Of a DNA stretch of 64,000 bases, positions 25,362-34,483 are shown piece by piece (positions within the stretch are counted from its first letter, which is position 1; every line of letters begins with the position of its first letter). Both the position numbers and the translations under genes were made by a program. The notes under the pieces were generated by a model, which saw only the letters and a program-made list of their open reading frames with translations, searched no databases and had not been told where the DNA came from. Source of the DNA: Niastella sp. OAS944 (GTDB lineage: Bacteria > Bacteroidota > Bacteroidia > Chitinophagales > Chitinophagaceae); NCBI GenBank assembly GCA_024809215.1, contig JANUBW010000001.1, positions 1,592,841 through 1,656,840 of the forward strand, read 5' to 3'.

Positions 25362-28300
25362 TTAAAGACTTAACTGTACACCAATGGTAAATGTTTTAGG
25401 TACGGGAAAAGCTGCATTGCCGGTGTTATAATCAGGATCAAGACCAGCATCATTAGCCCGCCATAAAATACCCAGGTTCTCAGCATTACCATAAACTTGT
25501 ATCGATTGAAATGGAAGCGCTTTTATTCTACTGCGGGTAAGGCTATAAGCAAGCCTTATGTTCTGAAGACGAACATTATCGCCCTTGTACACATTGGCAG
25601 ATGAACTGGCATAAAACTGGTCCCGAAAATCATTTGACAGCGGATAAACAAAGGATGGAACATTTGTTACATTTTCGTCACCAGCCTGTTTCCATCTTTT
25701 TTCATAATCAGCATGCTGTAACCCGGAGTTAATTAAGCCATAATAAGAGATCGTATTCTTTCTAAAATAGTACCCCATAGTGTAATTAACACTAACTGTT
25801 AAGCTAATTTCTTTGTATTTAAATATGTTATTAAAAAATCCAAATACAGTTGGAATAGAAGAGCCATGATAAATTAAACTTGCAGTGTCATATACCTGAT
25901 TCAAAATAGCTTTGTAGTCATTACTAACGTTTTTACCCAAATATCCCAGCGGATCTCCTGTATTGGGGTCTAACCCTGCAAACTGATAACTAAACAGTGG
26001 ATAGGGTGATTTTCCCCGCCGTCCCATAATTACAAGGCCGTTACCAGAAGCCACGCCAGCCGAAGGTAAATTTTTGTCATAAAGAGCCGCGTAATCTATT
26101 ACACGATTTGTATTGTGCGTTAACCCAATTTCGGAATTCCATTGAAAAGCGCCTTTTAAATTCACTGTATTCAACGATACTTCCACTCCTTTGCCAGTCA
26201 TGGTGGCATAATTGCTTTTAACAGATGGCACCCCCACTGTGGGATCGATTGGTTTATTCCATAATAAATTGCTTGACTTTTTACTATAAAAATCCATTGT
26301 TCCGCTCACTCTTTGGCCAATTTTAAAATCCAGTCCAAGATTCAGCTGCCTGATGCTTTCCCACGCCAATTCGGGGTTGGCAGGATTTGAAATTATAGCA
26401 TAAGGCAGGTTGGCAATATTATTAGTAGAATTATAACTAATTATAGTATTGGGCGACATTGAAGTATTTACATTACCCTGGTAACCATAAGTTGCTCTTA
26501 ACCGGAGGTAGGGAACTAAATTTGATTTGTAAAATTCCTCCCTGTCTATGCTCCATGAAGCACCCGCTGTCCATAACGGCTTCCACCTGTTATTCGCTTT
26601 TATACCGAAAACATTAGCTGCATCCTGCCTGGCACTTCCTGATACTGTATATTTTCCTTTATAGGTATACGCCAGGTTACTATAAAGCGACACAAAATGA
26701 TCTGTAAATAAGTCCACACCAGATCGATCAAGTATTTTCGCAGAACCTCTGTTTCCATATTGAGGGTAATTATTAATATAATCAACTGAACCACTTGTAT
26801 ACTTATTGTCATCGAAACCATAAAACCTTTGCAGTCTCCTTGTGGCTTTTCTTTCCCTTATTTCGCCACCAAAAATACCAGAGATTTCATGCACAGAATT
26901 CCAATTCTTATTAACATTTATCTGGCCTCTTCCTATATGCGAGGTCATTTCGCTTTGATCAAGATCTAAAATCCCTCCCTTGCGTATTATATTATTAACA
27001 TTAGTTCCCTGTAGTTGCGTGAAAAGGTTTATCAGGTTTCTGGCAAAGTAAGTATTGGCGTTATATAGATTACGCGTTTCTCCGTGGCTATTCTCAAACT
27101 GATAGTTTACATTAAAAGATAAAAAAGAGGTTAACTTATAATTTGCGCCTATATTTAACAGGACATCTGACAACCGATATTTATTATCACTATTTTTAAG
27201 TTCATCCAGTGGACGATATTTCCAATCAAGCAATTTATTTGCGCCTGCCGTATCTGTATAACCTGTACGGTAATCCTTTGCTATAGCAAGTGCATTTCCG
27301 TCCTCATCTGCAAATTGAGCATATGGATATAATGCACGGCTTTTCTGATTATAATTGCTGTTACGATAATCTCCCTGACTATTATTCTTTGCTAGGCTAT
27401 TTGTGTAAACAAGCCCAACATTTATTTCTAAATTTTTGACTGGCATGAATTGATTGGAAGCCCTAAGGGTTATACGACGATAGTCATTTCCTTTCAAAGT
27501 GGATGATGATTTATCATACCCTGCTGTAACCAAATATTTGGCTTTAGCACTACCACCATTCAGACTTAATGAATATTGATTATTAATTCCCGTTCTATAA
27601 ACATACTTATCAAAATCATTCCTTACATCAAGTTCACGTAATGCATCAATTTGTGCTGCCGCCTGCTGAGCAGTGAGTGAATTGGCTTTTTTCTTCGCCA
27701 GAATTTCTACAACCGGCGACAATGCAGGATAGGAAGGGTCAGCCAGCAAAATATCATAAGCCCCCTTATCAAACAAAAACTGTTCAAGGTCAATATAGTC
27801 AGAACTGTTCATAGCGGGGTAAGCAAAGAGATTGGGCTTTGATGTGATTTGAGCATTGGTATTTACAGACAGCCTAAAGGGCTGATTATACTGCCCACGT
27901 TTTGTAGTTAACACTATAACACCATTACCTGCTCTGGCGCCCCAGATAGATGCAGCTGCAGCATCTTTCAGAATAGTAATATTCTCTATATCGTTTGGGT
28001 TGATATTATTGATATCACCATCATAGGCAAAATTATCAATTACGATCAATGGCGATTTCATATCCTCCGTCAAAGTACTCATTCCCCTAACCAGAATATT
28101 ATTTACAGCAAGGGAGTTTTTGTTGGGTTGCATTTGGCGTTTATCAAATTGAATACCGGTAGTTACTCCCTCAAGCCTGCTTAAGATATCAGTGCCCGAT
28201 TTTCGATTCACTTGCTCATTATTAATAACGCCAAAAGAACCAGTAGATCTTTCCTTCGGTATCTGCTGATACCCTGTATTCACCGTCACCACCACATCAC

Positions 28301-28973
28301 CCAACGCACTCACTTTCGTTCTTAAATTAATCACCAGCTCCGTTTTCCCACTCACCTTTACCTCAAACGACTCCATTGTAATATGGGTAAACAAAAGTGT
28401 TGCATCCTGCTCTACAGTTGCCAATGAAAATTCCCCGTTCTTATCTGTAAGCGTTTTTTTCGAATGCCCTTTTACCGTAACCGTCACTCCTTCAACCGGC
28501 TCGCCCTTCTCATTCACTACCCTTCCCCTTACATCAATAAAAGGCGGAGCCCCTGTTAGTACTCCGCCTACCTGGTCTGTATCCTTCTTGATGGCTTTTA
28601 TGGCTACACTCTTACCAACTATCTGGTATGATAAAGCCTGTCCCTTTAAACATTCGTCCAATGCCTGGGATAGCGTTACGTTCGTTACCTGTATAGTTAC
28701 TTTCTTATCCTTAACCGTTTCATCCTTATAAATAAAAACAAAACCGGTTTGAGCTTCAATTTGTCCAAAAACCTTTTCCAACGAAGCATTGCTTACCGAC
28801 AGGGTTATTTTCTCCTGCGCAATGCCTTTGGCGGAAACCTGTAAAGCGGCAAAAAATAATAAAACAGCAGTTAACTTCATGATCCGCAATGTTTTTATCA
28901 ATCCTTGTTCCAGCAGTAATTGTTTTGGTCCTGTTCCCATAGGGACAGCTTTGCCAGATATAAAATCTGTCAT
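25362..28973 (-). CDS. STN-domain SusC family TonB-dependent signal transducer
   Basis: 1203 residues. The long N-terminus before the hydrophobic signal (about 33-50, LTAVLLFFAALQVSAKG) is normal for FecIR-linked SusC proteins, so the first ATG is kept. Domains in order: STN/secretin-TonB N-terminal (about 54-130, VFIYKDETVKDKKVTIQV), carboxypeptidase-regulatory-like (about 147-225), plug (about 230-360, with ENITILKDAAAASIWGARAG) and barrel to the end (FTIGVQLSL). The STN domain is the part that signals to FecR in the periplasm, fitting the FecR gene upstream. The partner susD follows at 17 bp spacing. Confidence 0.95.
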   Translation of the reverse strand: MTDFISGKAVPMGTGPKQLLLEQGLIKTLRIMKLTAVLLFFAALQVSAKGIAQEKITLSVSNASLEKVFGQIEAQTGFVFIYKDETVKDKKVTIQVTNVTLSQALDECLKGQALSYQIVGKSVAIKAIKKDTDQVGGVLTGAPPFIDVRGRVVNEKGEPVEGVTVTVKGHSKKTLTDKNGEFSLATVEQDATLLFTHITMESFEVKVSGKTELVINLRTKVSALGDVVVTVNTGYQQIPKERSTGSFGVINNEQVNRKSGTDILSRLEGVTTGIQFDKRQMQPNKNSLAVNNILVRGMSTLTEDMKSPLIVIDNFAYDGDINNINPNDIENITILKDAAAASIWGARAGNGVIVLTTKRGQYNQPFRLSVNTNAQITSKPNLFAYPAMNSSDYIDLEQFLFDKGAYDILLADPSYPALSPVVEILAKKKANSLTAQQAAAQIDALRELDVRNDFDKYVYRTGINNQYSLSLNGGSAKAKYLVTAGYDKSSSTLKGNDYRRITLRASNQFMPVKNLEINVGLVYTNSLAKNNSQGDYRNSNYNQKSRALYPYAQFADEDGNALAIAKDYRTGYTDTAGANKLLDWKYRPLDELKNSDNKYRLSDVLLNIGANYKLTSFLSFNVNYQFENSHGETRNLYNANTYFARNLINLFTQLQGTNVNNIIRKGGILDLDQSEMTSHIGRGQINVNKNWNSVHEISGIFGGEIRERKATRRLQRFYGFDDNKYTSGSVDYINNYPQYGNRGSAKILDRSGVDLFTDHFVSLYSNLAYTYKGKYTVSGSARQDAANVFGIKANNRWKPLWTAGASWSIDREEFYKSNLVPYLRLRATYGYQGNVNTSMSPNTIISYNSTNNIANLPYAIISNPANPELAWESIRQLNLGLDFKIGQRVSGTMDFYSKKSSNLLWNKPIDPTVGVPSVKSNYATMTGKGVEVSLNTVNLKGAFQWNSEIGLTHNTNRVIDYAALYDKNLPSAGVASGNGLVIMGRRGKSPYPLFSYQFAGLDPNTGDPLGYLGKNVSNDYKAILNQVYDTASLIYHGSSIPTVFGFFNNIFKYKEISLTVSVNYTMGYYFRKNTISYYGLINSGLQHADYEKRWKQAGDENVTNVPSFVYPLSNDFRDQFYASSSANVYKGDNVRLQNIRLAYSLTRSRIKALPFQSIQVYGNAENLGILWRANDAGLDPDYNTGNAAFPVPKTFTIGVQLSL

Positions 28974-29021
28974 AGTTTTGTAAGTAGTAGGTTAATTAAT
29001 AATACTTCCCCAAGTTTTTTA

Positions 29022-29090
29022 GTTAACCCGAATAAGCCGGTTGTGCTTCCAACACAATCGGCATTTTTCTGCCTGCTAGTGGCGGTTAAC
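29022..29090. promoter_or_regulatory. Structured leader hairpin upstream of susC
   Basis: A 10-bp stem (29036-29045 with 29053-29062, GCCGGTTGTG/CACAATCGGC, one wobble) is enclosed by the palindromic word GTTAAC at 29022-29027 and 29085-29090. It sits 49 bp before the susC start on the minus strand. On the plus strand it is followed by ATTTTTCT, so it could also end plus-strand transcription. Either way it is the only clear structure in the sigma-susC gap. Confidence 0.45.
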
Positions 29091-29196
29091 TTTTGCGGAT
29101 TTGGTTATGGTTAGCTTTTTGCATTATGGCAATGCGCGCCAGGAAGAAGGTATTGGTTATTTGATCAGAAGTTGTGAATAGTAATTGGATAAGATG

Positions 29197-29412
29197 TCAC
29201 CCTCCGGAACCGGAGCTGAATGTATTGTATAAGTAAAGTTGATAATTGGTGAAAGTAGCAGGTATCCCTTTTACAGAGGGAGGAACAGCATAGCTTATTT
29301 GTGTCATACCAATAACCAAACAGAGGCCAGGTAATTGCCTTGTTGCTTTCATGTTCGCAGCGGTTTTAACAGTTTTAATGTTCATGGTTGTACATCGCTC
29401 AGGCCGCAACAA
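29197..29412 (-). CDS. Possible small exported peptide
   Basis: A 71-codon frame lies between the sigma gene and susC. From an internal Met the sequence MKATRQLPGLCLVIGMTQIS followed by YA could be a signal peptide, with a short mature part ending in Gly/Ser (SSGSGG). There is no homologue I recognise, and coding is uncertain. The rest of 28974-29664 has only the hairpin at 29022 and the susC promoter region. Confidence 0.25.
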   Translation of the reverse strand: MLRPERCTTMNIKTVKTAANMKATRQLPGLCLVIGMTQISYAVPPSVKGIPATFTNYQLYLYNTFSSGSGG

Positions 29413-29664
29413 CCGTTATCGTTTTTCATGGTTTGGATGCTTCTCATACAATATGCAGTTGCACTAAAGCTGCCCTATTGTATTTCGTTTATAAGTAAAA
29501 AACAGTGCTGCCGTCATCATTACATAAAGCGTTATCCTTTTACTTATACGCAATCATTTTCGGCAGCACAGGTTTAAACTATTCTTCTTTTCAGTGAAGT
29601 ACCCCCTATCCGGGTTTCCAATATCAATTAAATGGTAAAGAGCAAGGAATAAGGTCGATCGAAT

Positions 29665-30231
29665 TTATGCAGCCGCTGATAATTCCAGTTCCCGGCTTAC
29701 ATATTGCCGCACTTTCTTCATGGCTATATTTATACAGGCATCAACCGTTTTTACCGATACCTGTAACAGCGTAGCAATCTCCTGCCGGCCCAAACCCATA
29801 TCGCGATAGATAAACACTTTCTTCTGCGTTCCGGGCAGCTTTTGTACCGCCTTAACAGCTATGCGATCTATTTCCTTCACAATTACTGCATCATGGGTAT
29901 ATTCTTCGGTAAAAGCCCGGCAGTATTCTTTATACAATGGCCGTTTTCTTAATTCTTTTTTATAGAGGTTATGGCAACTGTTCCTGGTCATAATGAACAA
30001 ATAACCACTGGTATTCATAAGCACTGCGCTTAGCCGGTCGAGTTGTTGCCACAACTTCAGGAATACTTCCTGCGCCATATCTTCAGCTTCCTCTTTCACA
30101 CCTGTATATTCATACGAATGGCGAAATACTTTGTACCAGTAATCCTTATAAAGAGCGTTAAAATACTGCTCCCTTTCAGCCGGCTGCAGTTCGTTATTTC
30201 TCATGGCATTATATGTACTAACCTGTTTCAT
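29665..30231 (-). CDS. RNA polymerase ECF sigma factor (second of the locus)
   Basis: 188 residues with region 2 (about 22-90, EEAEDMAQEVFLKLWQQLDR) and region 4 (about 125-180, AVQKLPGTQKKVFIYRDMGL then RQEIATLLQVSVKTVDACIN). The start at 30231 is used; codon 10 is an alternative Met. It lies 49 bp downstream of the FecR gene and upstream of susC, so the locus reads sigma-FecR-sigma-SusC-SusD. Normally one sigma precedes FecR. Which of the two FecR controls is not decidable from sequence. Confidence 0.93.
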   Translation of the reverse strand: MKQVSTYNAMRNNELQPAEREQYFNALYKDYWYKVFRHSYEYTGVKEEAEDMAQEVFLKLWQQLDRLSAVLMNTSGYLFIMTRNSCHNLYKKELRKRPLYKEYCRAFTEEYTHDAVIVKEIDRIAVKAVQKLPGTQKKVFIYRDMGLGRQEIATLLQVSVKTVDACINIAMKKVRQYVSRELELSAAA

Positions 30232-30280
30232 GTTGCTATCAGACTTTCACTTATGCACAAACTAAATCAGTGCATGAATA

Positions 30281-31498
30281 TCAGCCTTTAATGATCAATT
30301 TTTTCCCTTCCATTTTAAAATTAACCTCCAGCACATTTAACAATTTCAGCACTTCGGACAGGTTTGTATTTCTATATATTTTACCGCTGATGCCTTCTTT
30401 GCTTACATTACCCTCATATACCACATCCACATCGTACCAGCGGGCAATTTGGCGCATTATCGTCTTCAGGTCCTCATTTTTAAAGTAGAACAATCCATTC
30501 TTCCACGCTACTTCCTTTGTAATATTCACCTCCTTATTCACTTTAATATTATCATTCAACACCTGCGCCTGCTCACCCGGTTTTATCATCACCTGCTGAT
30601 CGCCTTTCTTTACTTTAACCGCCCCTTTCAGCAAGGTAGTTCGCATAGAACCTTCATCATTATACGAGTTTATATTAAACACTGTACCCACCACCTGCAC
30701 CTCTGTTCCATTCACCGATACGGTAAACGGCTTTTTATCATTATGGGCAACTTCAAAATACGCTTCTCCGGTAATTTCAACTCTTCTTTCCTGTTCTGTA
30801 AAAGCTACAGGAAAACGGATTGAAGAGGAAGAGTTGAGCCAAACCGCACTACCATCCGATAGCTTTACCGGGTACATTTGCCCCCGGGCTGTTTTTAATG
30901 TATTAAATAAAGCTGTTGCTTTTGTTGTTGCATCTTTCTTATACACCAGCTGCCCATCGGCATTCATCACCTGCATATTCCCCTGCTGGGCCAGCTTTCT
31001 GTTACCGGCACTATCAAGCTCAATGGTAGAGCCGTCGTCGAGCACCAACTGCGCCTTATAAGCGCCGGGTGCTGCATCGGCCAAAACGCTATGCTCAGGT
31101 TGCACAGTTGCCACTTCCGATGTATCTTTCTTTAACAGAAAGTAGGCGCTTGTACCCAGAACAGCTGTTACAACAGCTGCTGCGGCAACCGTTTTCCAAA
31201 TGCTGTACGTTGCCGCCCTGCGAACAGGTGTTACCACTGCGCCCGTGAAGATCAATTGCATGGCCCATCTTTTCGCGTCTTCCCTGGTGCCTTCTATTTC
31301 ATGTAACAGGTTCAACTTCGGCTGTAATTCATCGTTATTTGTCAATGTTGCAAAGAGCTGTTTATTTTCTGCTGATGCATTTACCCAGTTATCCAGTATA
31401 GCCTGTTCTTCTTCGGTTATTTCGCCCTGGTTGTACTTTAGGAACAGCGTTCCCATTTCGAACAACTCGTTGGAAAGGTTATACGATTCTTCAGCCAT
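30281..31498 (-). CDS. FecR family anti-sigma factor
   Basis: 405 residues: cytoplasmic sigma-binding part (1-95, GEITEEEQAILDNWVNASAE), one membrane helix (about 102-122, KTVAAAAVVTAVLGTSAYF), periplasmic FecR domain (about 185-290, with RGQMYPVKLSDGSAVWLNSS and FTVSVNGTEVQVVGTVFNIN) and a C-terminal DUF4974 domain (about 335-405, IMRQIARWYDVDVVYEG). It is flanked by two ECF sigma genes. The long spacer between the helix and FecR fold (about 125-185) is richer in charged residues than in the copy at 5070. Confidence 0.95.
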   Translation of the reverse strand: MAEESYNLSNELFEMGTLFLKYNQGEITEEEQAILDNWVNASAENKQLFATLTNNDELQPKLNLLHEIEGTREDAKRWAMQLIFTGAVVTPVRRAATYSIWKTVAAAAVVTAVLGTSAYFLLKKDTSEVATVQPEHSVLADAAPGAYKAQLVLDDGSTIELDSAGNRKLAQQGNMQVMNADGQLVYKKDATTKATALFNTLKTARGQMYPVKLSDGSAVWLNSSSSIRFPVAFTEQERRVEITGEAYFEVAHNDKKPFTVSVNGTEVQVVGTVFNINSYNDEGSMRTTLLKGAVKVKKGDQQVMIKPGEQAQVLNDNIKVNKEVNITKEVAWKNGLFYFKNEDLKTIMRQIARWYDVDVVYEGNVSKEGISGKIYRNTNLSEVLKLLNVLEVNFKMEGKKLIIKG

Positions 31499-31638
31499 TC
31501 ATTAAGCTTTTAAAGATGTGATCTGATTATATTTTGCCTATACCTGCCTTAACCGAAAAAATAACAAAATGGTAACCGTTACATAATAGAAACGGATGGC
31601 AGAGCAGCTTTGTCCAAAAAGATTTGAAATATTTTTTT

Positions 31639-32244
31639 TTACGATCTCTGCGCTTCTAAACCGGCCAGCACCAGGCAAAAGAAAACATAGCCTTCCTGTG
31701 AAAAAGCATGCTTTAAGTATTTGATGGCCAATGATCTTTGTGTGGTAACGGCGCTCTCGGAAATTTGAAGGGCGGTGGCTATTTCCTTTGTCTTAAGTCC
31801 TTTAAAATAAGTAAGGATGAAAATTTCGCGGCACCGGTTGGGAAGTTTTTGTACCTCTTTGTAGATCTGGTTAATGAGGTCTGATTCTATTACAAGATGG
31901 TCGCTCTGCTTTAATTCCTCTGCCGAAAGCAGATGTGATTCATATTCCTTTTTTACTTCATTCAGCCGTTGCCTGTATCGCAGGTAATCGAGACACTGGT
32001 TACGAACCGTTATATAAAAAAAGGCTTTAATGTTATTTTGGGTCTCAAAGTTCTGCCTGATGCTCCAGAATTTACGAAAGACTGTAATGACAATATCCTG
32101 CGCTTCCTCGCGATTGCTTACCAGGCGCTCGGCGAAGTATTGCAGCTGCGTATAATATTCGTCAAACAAATGATCGAACACCCGGCTATCGTCGTTTTTT
32201 AAGCCGTCAATAATTTGAGTCTCAGTAAACTGGCTAGATTTCAT
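31639..32244 (-). CDS. RNA polymerase ECF sigma factor
   Basis: 201 residues with region 2 (about 22-95, EEAQDIVITVFRKFWSIRQN) and region 4 (about 135-190, VQKLPNRCREIFILTYFKGL then KTKEIATALQISESAVTTQR). Its region 2-4 linker is Lys/Glu-rich. It heads the minus-strand transcript sigma-FecR-sigma-SusC-SusD-lipoprotein with a 140-bp gap to FecR. The hydrophobic tail (VFFCLVLAG) resembles those of the other ECF factors here. Confidence 0.94.
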   Translation of the reverse strand: MKSSQFTETQIIDGLKNDDSRVFDHLFDEYYTQLQYFAERLVSNREEAQDIVITVFRKFWSIRQNFETQNNIKAFFYITVRNQCLDYLRYRQRLNEVKKEYESHLLSAEELKQSDHLVIESDLINQIYKEVQKLPNRCREIFILTYFKGLKTKEIATALQISESAVTTQRSLAIKYLKHAFSQEGYVFFCLVLAGLEAQRS

Positions 32245-32560
32245 TGCTTGCTCCTGCGGAATTCATAGGCTCTTGAACTAATTAATTCATTTACTGAAAG
32301 ACAATGCAATCAATTGTGATCGAGATGCCTCCGCATCCAATGTAATGCGCAATTAAGCGACTAACGGTTATAGGTTATTGATTAGCTGAGTGTGAGAATA
32401 AGGCGGATAGGTTCTATGGAGATCTTACAAAACCATACGGCACGAATTTAAGGTGAAAAAACGTTTTATCCAATGGACACATTTTTTCAGAATTTCCACA
32501 TTAGCAAAATCTCTGCGGTATTAAGTTACAAAAAATCGTTATCTCTTGGTAGAATACTTC
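32245..32560. other. Upstream region of the sigma gene, no gene seen
   Basis: About 316 bp between the minus-strand sigma start and the terminator of the basic-protein gene. It contains GATGCCTCCGCATC (an imperfect inverted repeat near 32323) and A/T-rich sequence. No coding frame, tRNA or repeat element is supported. Confidence 0.5.
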
Positions 32561-32595
32561 AAAAAAAAGGCCCTCCCCAATGCATCGGGGGGGCC
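32561..32595 (-). terminator. Rho-independent terminator of the basic-protein gene
   Basis: The stem GGCCCTCCCC with CGGGGGGGCC (one wobble) has a 6-nt loop and on the minus strand runs directly into eight T residues. It lies 25 bp after the stop of the gene at 32621 and supports that gene as a real transcript. Confidence 0.9.
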
Positions 32596-32620
32596 ATGAT
32601 AAGTTTTGAAAATGTATACG

Positions 32621-32863
32621 TTAAACAGCCTTTAGCTTTGGCGTGTTGCTGGCCAGGCGCCGCTGTTTGCGCACACTTCGGCCTTCGTGCCGCTTTATTA
32701 TATGACTGGGCACAAAACCATCTTCATCGTGCAACCGGCACGAGGCGCCCCACTTGTTCCTAACCTTTTTACGTAATGAGATCACCCTCTTCTTTTTAAA
32801 TCCGGCATTTTTAACACGCTTTCTGCCTGGCCGCATTCTTGTCTTGTTTCTTCCTTTATTCAT
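32621..32863 (-). CDS. Very basic small protein, unknown function
   Basis: 80 residues, of which 28 are Lys or Arg (14 each) and only 4 are acidic. The N-terminal half is MNKGRNKTRMRPGRKRVKN-like, dense in basic residues; the middle has CRLHDEDGFVPSH, and the C-terminus has RSVRKQRRLASNTPK. Nucleic-acid or ribosome binding is the natural inference, but I do not recognise a ribosomal or histone-like family. A strong terminator follows. An A-rich region (CAAAAAACGATTG) precedes the ATG, typical of Bacteroidota starts. Confidence 0.72.
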   Translation of the reverse strand: MNKGRNKTRMRPGRKRVKNAGFKKKRVISLRKKVRNKWGASCRLHDEDGFVPSHIIKRHEGRSVRKQRRLASNTPKLKAV

Positions 32864-33079
32864 AGCAATCGTTTTTTGTATGAAAAATTGCGATCATTAA
32901 TAGTCAAACTTACCAAATTATCGCAACACGCCGGCTGCAAATAAAGCCTGAGGGGTAGCATACTTCCTGGCTTTTTCTTATTTTTAAGCATATCCTCCCT
33001 CTAAAAACTACGGCAATTGTAGCGGGCATCGCTTATAGCGGGCCTTTCTTTCATTAATCAAAACCTTGGGAAATTAATT

Positions 33080-33526
33080 ATGTACAACGTACCAAAAACG
33101 GTTAACAGCAACCGCCTGTTAACAGTCATACCCTGTATGGCCATTTTAACTTTATTGATCGCCGGCTCCTGCAAAAAGAAAGGGAAAGATGTTGCAGATA
33201 GATTTCAAAACAAATGGAGCCTTGTACAAACGATTGATTCTTTTTACTCTTCTACATCCCTGGCCCCTGCGGTTACACCATACGAAGGACAATCAGGTGA
33301 GTATATTGAGTTCAGACCTGATGGCAGAATGTGTTCTTATATTAAGAAAGTATACGACACGGTGCCATACACTTTCAGTGAGCAGCATTTTAAGATCAAT
33401 GTGCAGGGGCATAAGTATAACATTGTTATACTTACCGATAATTCCATGGTGCTGCACGAACCGCGCTATTTTGCCTCTGTGGGATCGGCTGATTATAATG
33501 CTTATAAAATAACCCTCAAAAGGTAA
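33080..33526 (+). CDS. Lipocalin-like lipoprotein, unknown ligand
   Basis: 148 residues with a hydrophobic leader (LTVIPCMAILTLLIAGSC, Cys31) and a beta-rich mature part whose NKWSLVQTIDSFY start, EYIEFRPDGRM middle and SVGSADYNAYKITL end resemble the small lipocalin-like lipoproteins common in this phylum. The length fits. It converges on the chagasin-like gene with only 5 bp between the stop codons. No ligand or partner is evident. Confidence 0.7.
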   Translation: MYNVPKTVNSNRLLTVIPCMAILTLLIAGSCKKKGKDVADRFQNKWSLVQTIDSFYSSTSLAPAVTPYEGQSGEYIEFRPDGRMCSYIKKVYDTVPYTFSEQHFKINVQGHKYNIVILTDNSMVLHEPRYFASVGSADYNAYKITLKR

Positions 33527-33531
33527 AACCG

Positions 33532-33918
33532 TTACTGTATTTGATAATTGATACTAAACTGCTTTCCGGCTTTGGAGGCATCTTCCCAGGCACGGCGGTA
33601 TAAGAATTTGATGGAGCCGTTTTGTACCTGCGCTTGCGGGTCAAGCTCGAATATATCAATACCAGCGGCGCCAATGGCGGCATCGGCCTGCATCTTATAC
33701 TCATGCGATACACTGAAATGATTGTTAGGCTGTAACTCCCAGGTATAACCTGTACCGGGGCTGGATGGCAGTTTTATAACAACATGGTCATCCATTTTCA
33801 ATTGTATCTTTTTTCCATTATCGGCTTCACTTAATTGTATCTCCTGCATACAACTCGTATTTAATAGAACGGAAATAATAAATACTACTTTGACGGGCCA
33901 TATATGCAACATCAACAT
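33532..33918 (-). CDS. Chagasin-like (I42) cysteine-peptidase inhibitor lipoprotein
   Basis: Predicted inhibitor of papain-family peptidases, 128 residues from the ATG at 33918. The frame extends 15 codons upstream but the signal begins here (two Met codons at 33918 and 33912). Signal peptide with VLLNTSC suggests a lipoprotein. Inhibitor loops are recognisable: SSPGTGYTWEL corresponds to the NPTTGxxW loop, and FLYRRAWE to the RPW loop; the central loop region has AAIGAAGIDIFEL. It is the third gene of a cassette headed by a papain-like peptidase, so the target is likely that enzyme or similar ones. Envelope location would protect the producer (inference). Confidence 0.85.
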   Translation of the reverse strand: MLMLHIWPVKVVFIISVLLNTSCMQEIQLSEADNGKKIQLKMDDHVVIKLPSSPGTGYTWELQPNNHFSVSHEYKMQADAAIGAAGIDIFELDPQAQVQNGSIKFLYRRAWEDASKAGKQFSINYQIQ

Positions 33919-33986
33919 ACATCTTTTATGAGTACACGGTATCACCATCATATAGCCCGCCAAAGTAGTATTAAATTGATTATCGC

Positions 33987-34421
33987 CTACCAGGCATACA
34001 TTTCAACTATTTGATCGTTATCGATCAATACATTTACCAGCGTTTGTTTTTCCAAAGCGCCTCCGGCAATCATAGCAAATGCCGTTACCGATGAATCTGA
34101 TCCGCTGTAAAATTTCTTCCAACCCAGATCGCTGAGATTTACCCAGGCATTACGGGTGTCGGCATGCGTCCATAAACCCAGCACTTTTTTACTGTTTTGC
34201 CACACGCCGGCGCCAAAAGCTCCTTCTTCAGTTTGCCCCTTTTCAAATTCTTTTATAGAATCAAAAGGAGTAGCCAAACCTGAACCAGCATTTGACGATT
34301 TACCGTTTTCGATCTTAGTAGGCGGTATCAATGGTTGCGCGGCTGGTGCAAATGATTCACTTACTGCTGATGATGCGTTTGCTGTTGCCGGCATATCAGT
34401 TGGTATATTCTTTTTGGACAT
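33987..34421 (-). CDS. Orphan copy of the C1A peptidase C-terminal domain
   Basis: 144 residues without a signal peptide. Residues 1-70 are low-complexity, Ala/Pro/Ser-rich (PATANASSAVSESFAPAAQP). Residues about 76-143 match the C-terminal 65 residues of the adjacent peptidase: both have GLW, RNAxxxL, GWK, a variable loop and a (V/L)IDN-or-VENG turn ending IxExYA. The domain is not one I can name. It lies 62 bp after the peptidase stop and 68 bp before the inhibitor start. It could compete for whatever the peptidase tail binds, or be a separately delivered partner (inference). Confidence 0.8.
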   Translation of the reverse strand: MSKKNIPTDMPATANASSAVSESFAPAAQPLIPPTKIENGKSSNAGSGLATPFDSIKEFEKGQTEEGAFGAGVWQNSKKVLGLWTHADTRNAWVNLSDLGWKKFYSGSDSSVTAFAMIAGGALEKQTLVNVLIDNDQIVEMYAW

Positions 34422-34483
34422 GTTATAATTTTTAAAGTGAAATAATGTTCTTCTATTAAGAACTATAAACCAATGAATTTGCT

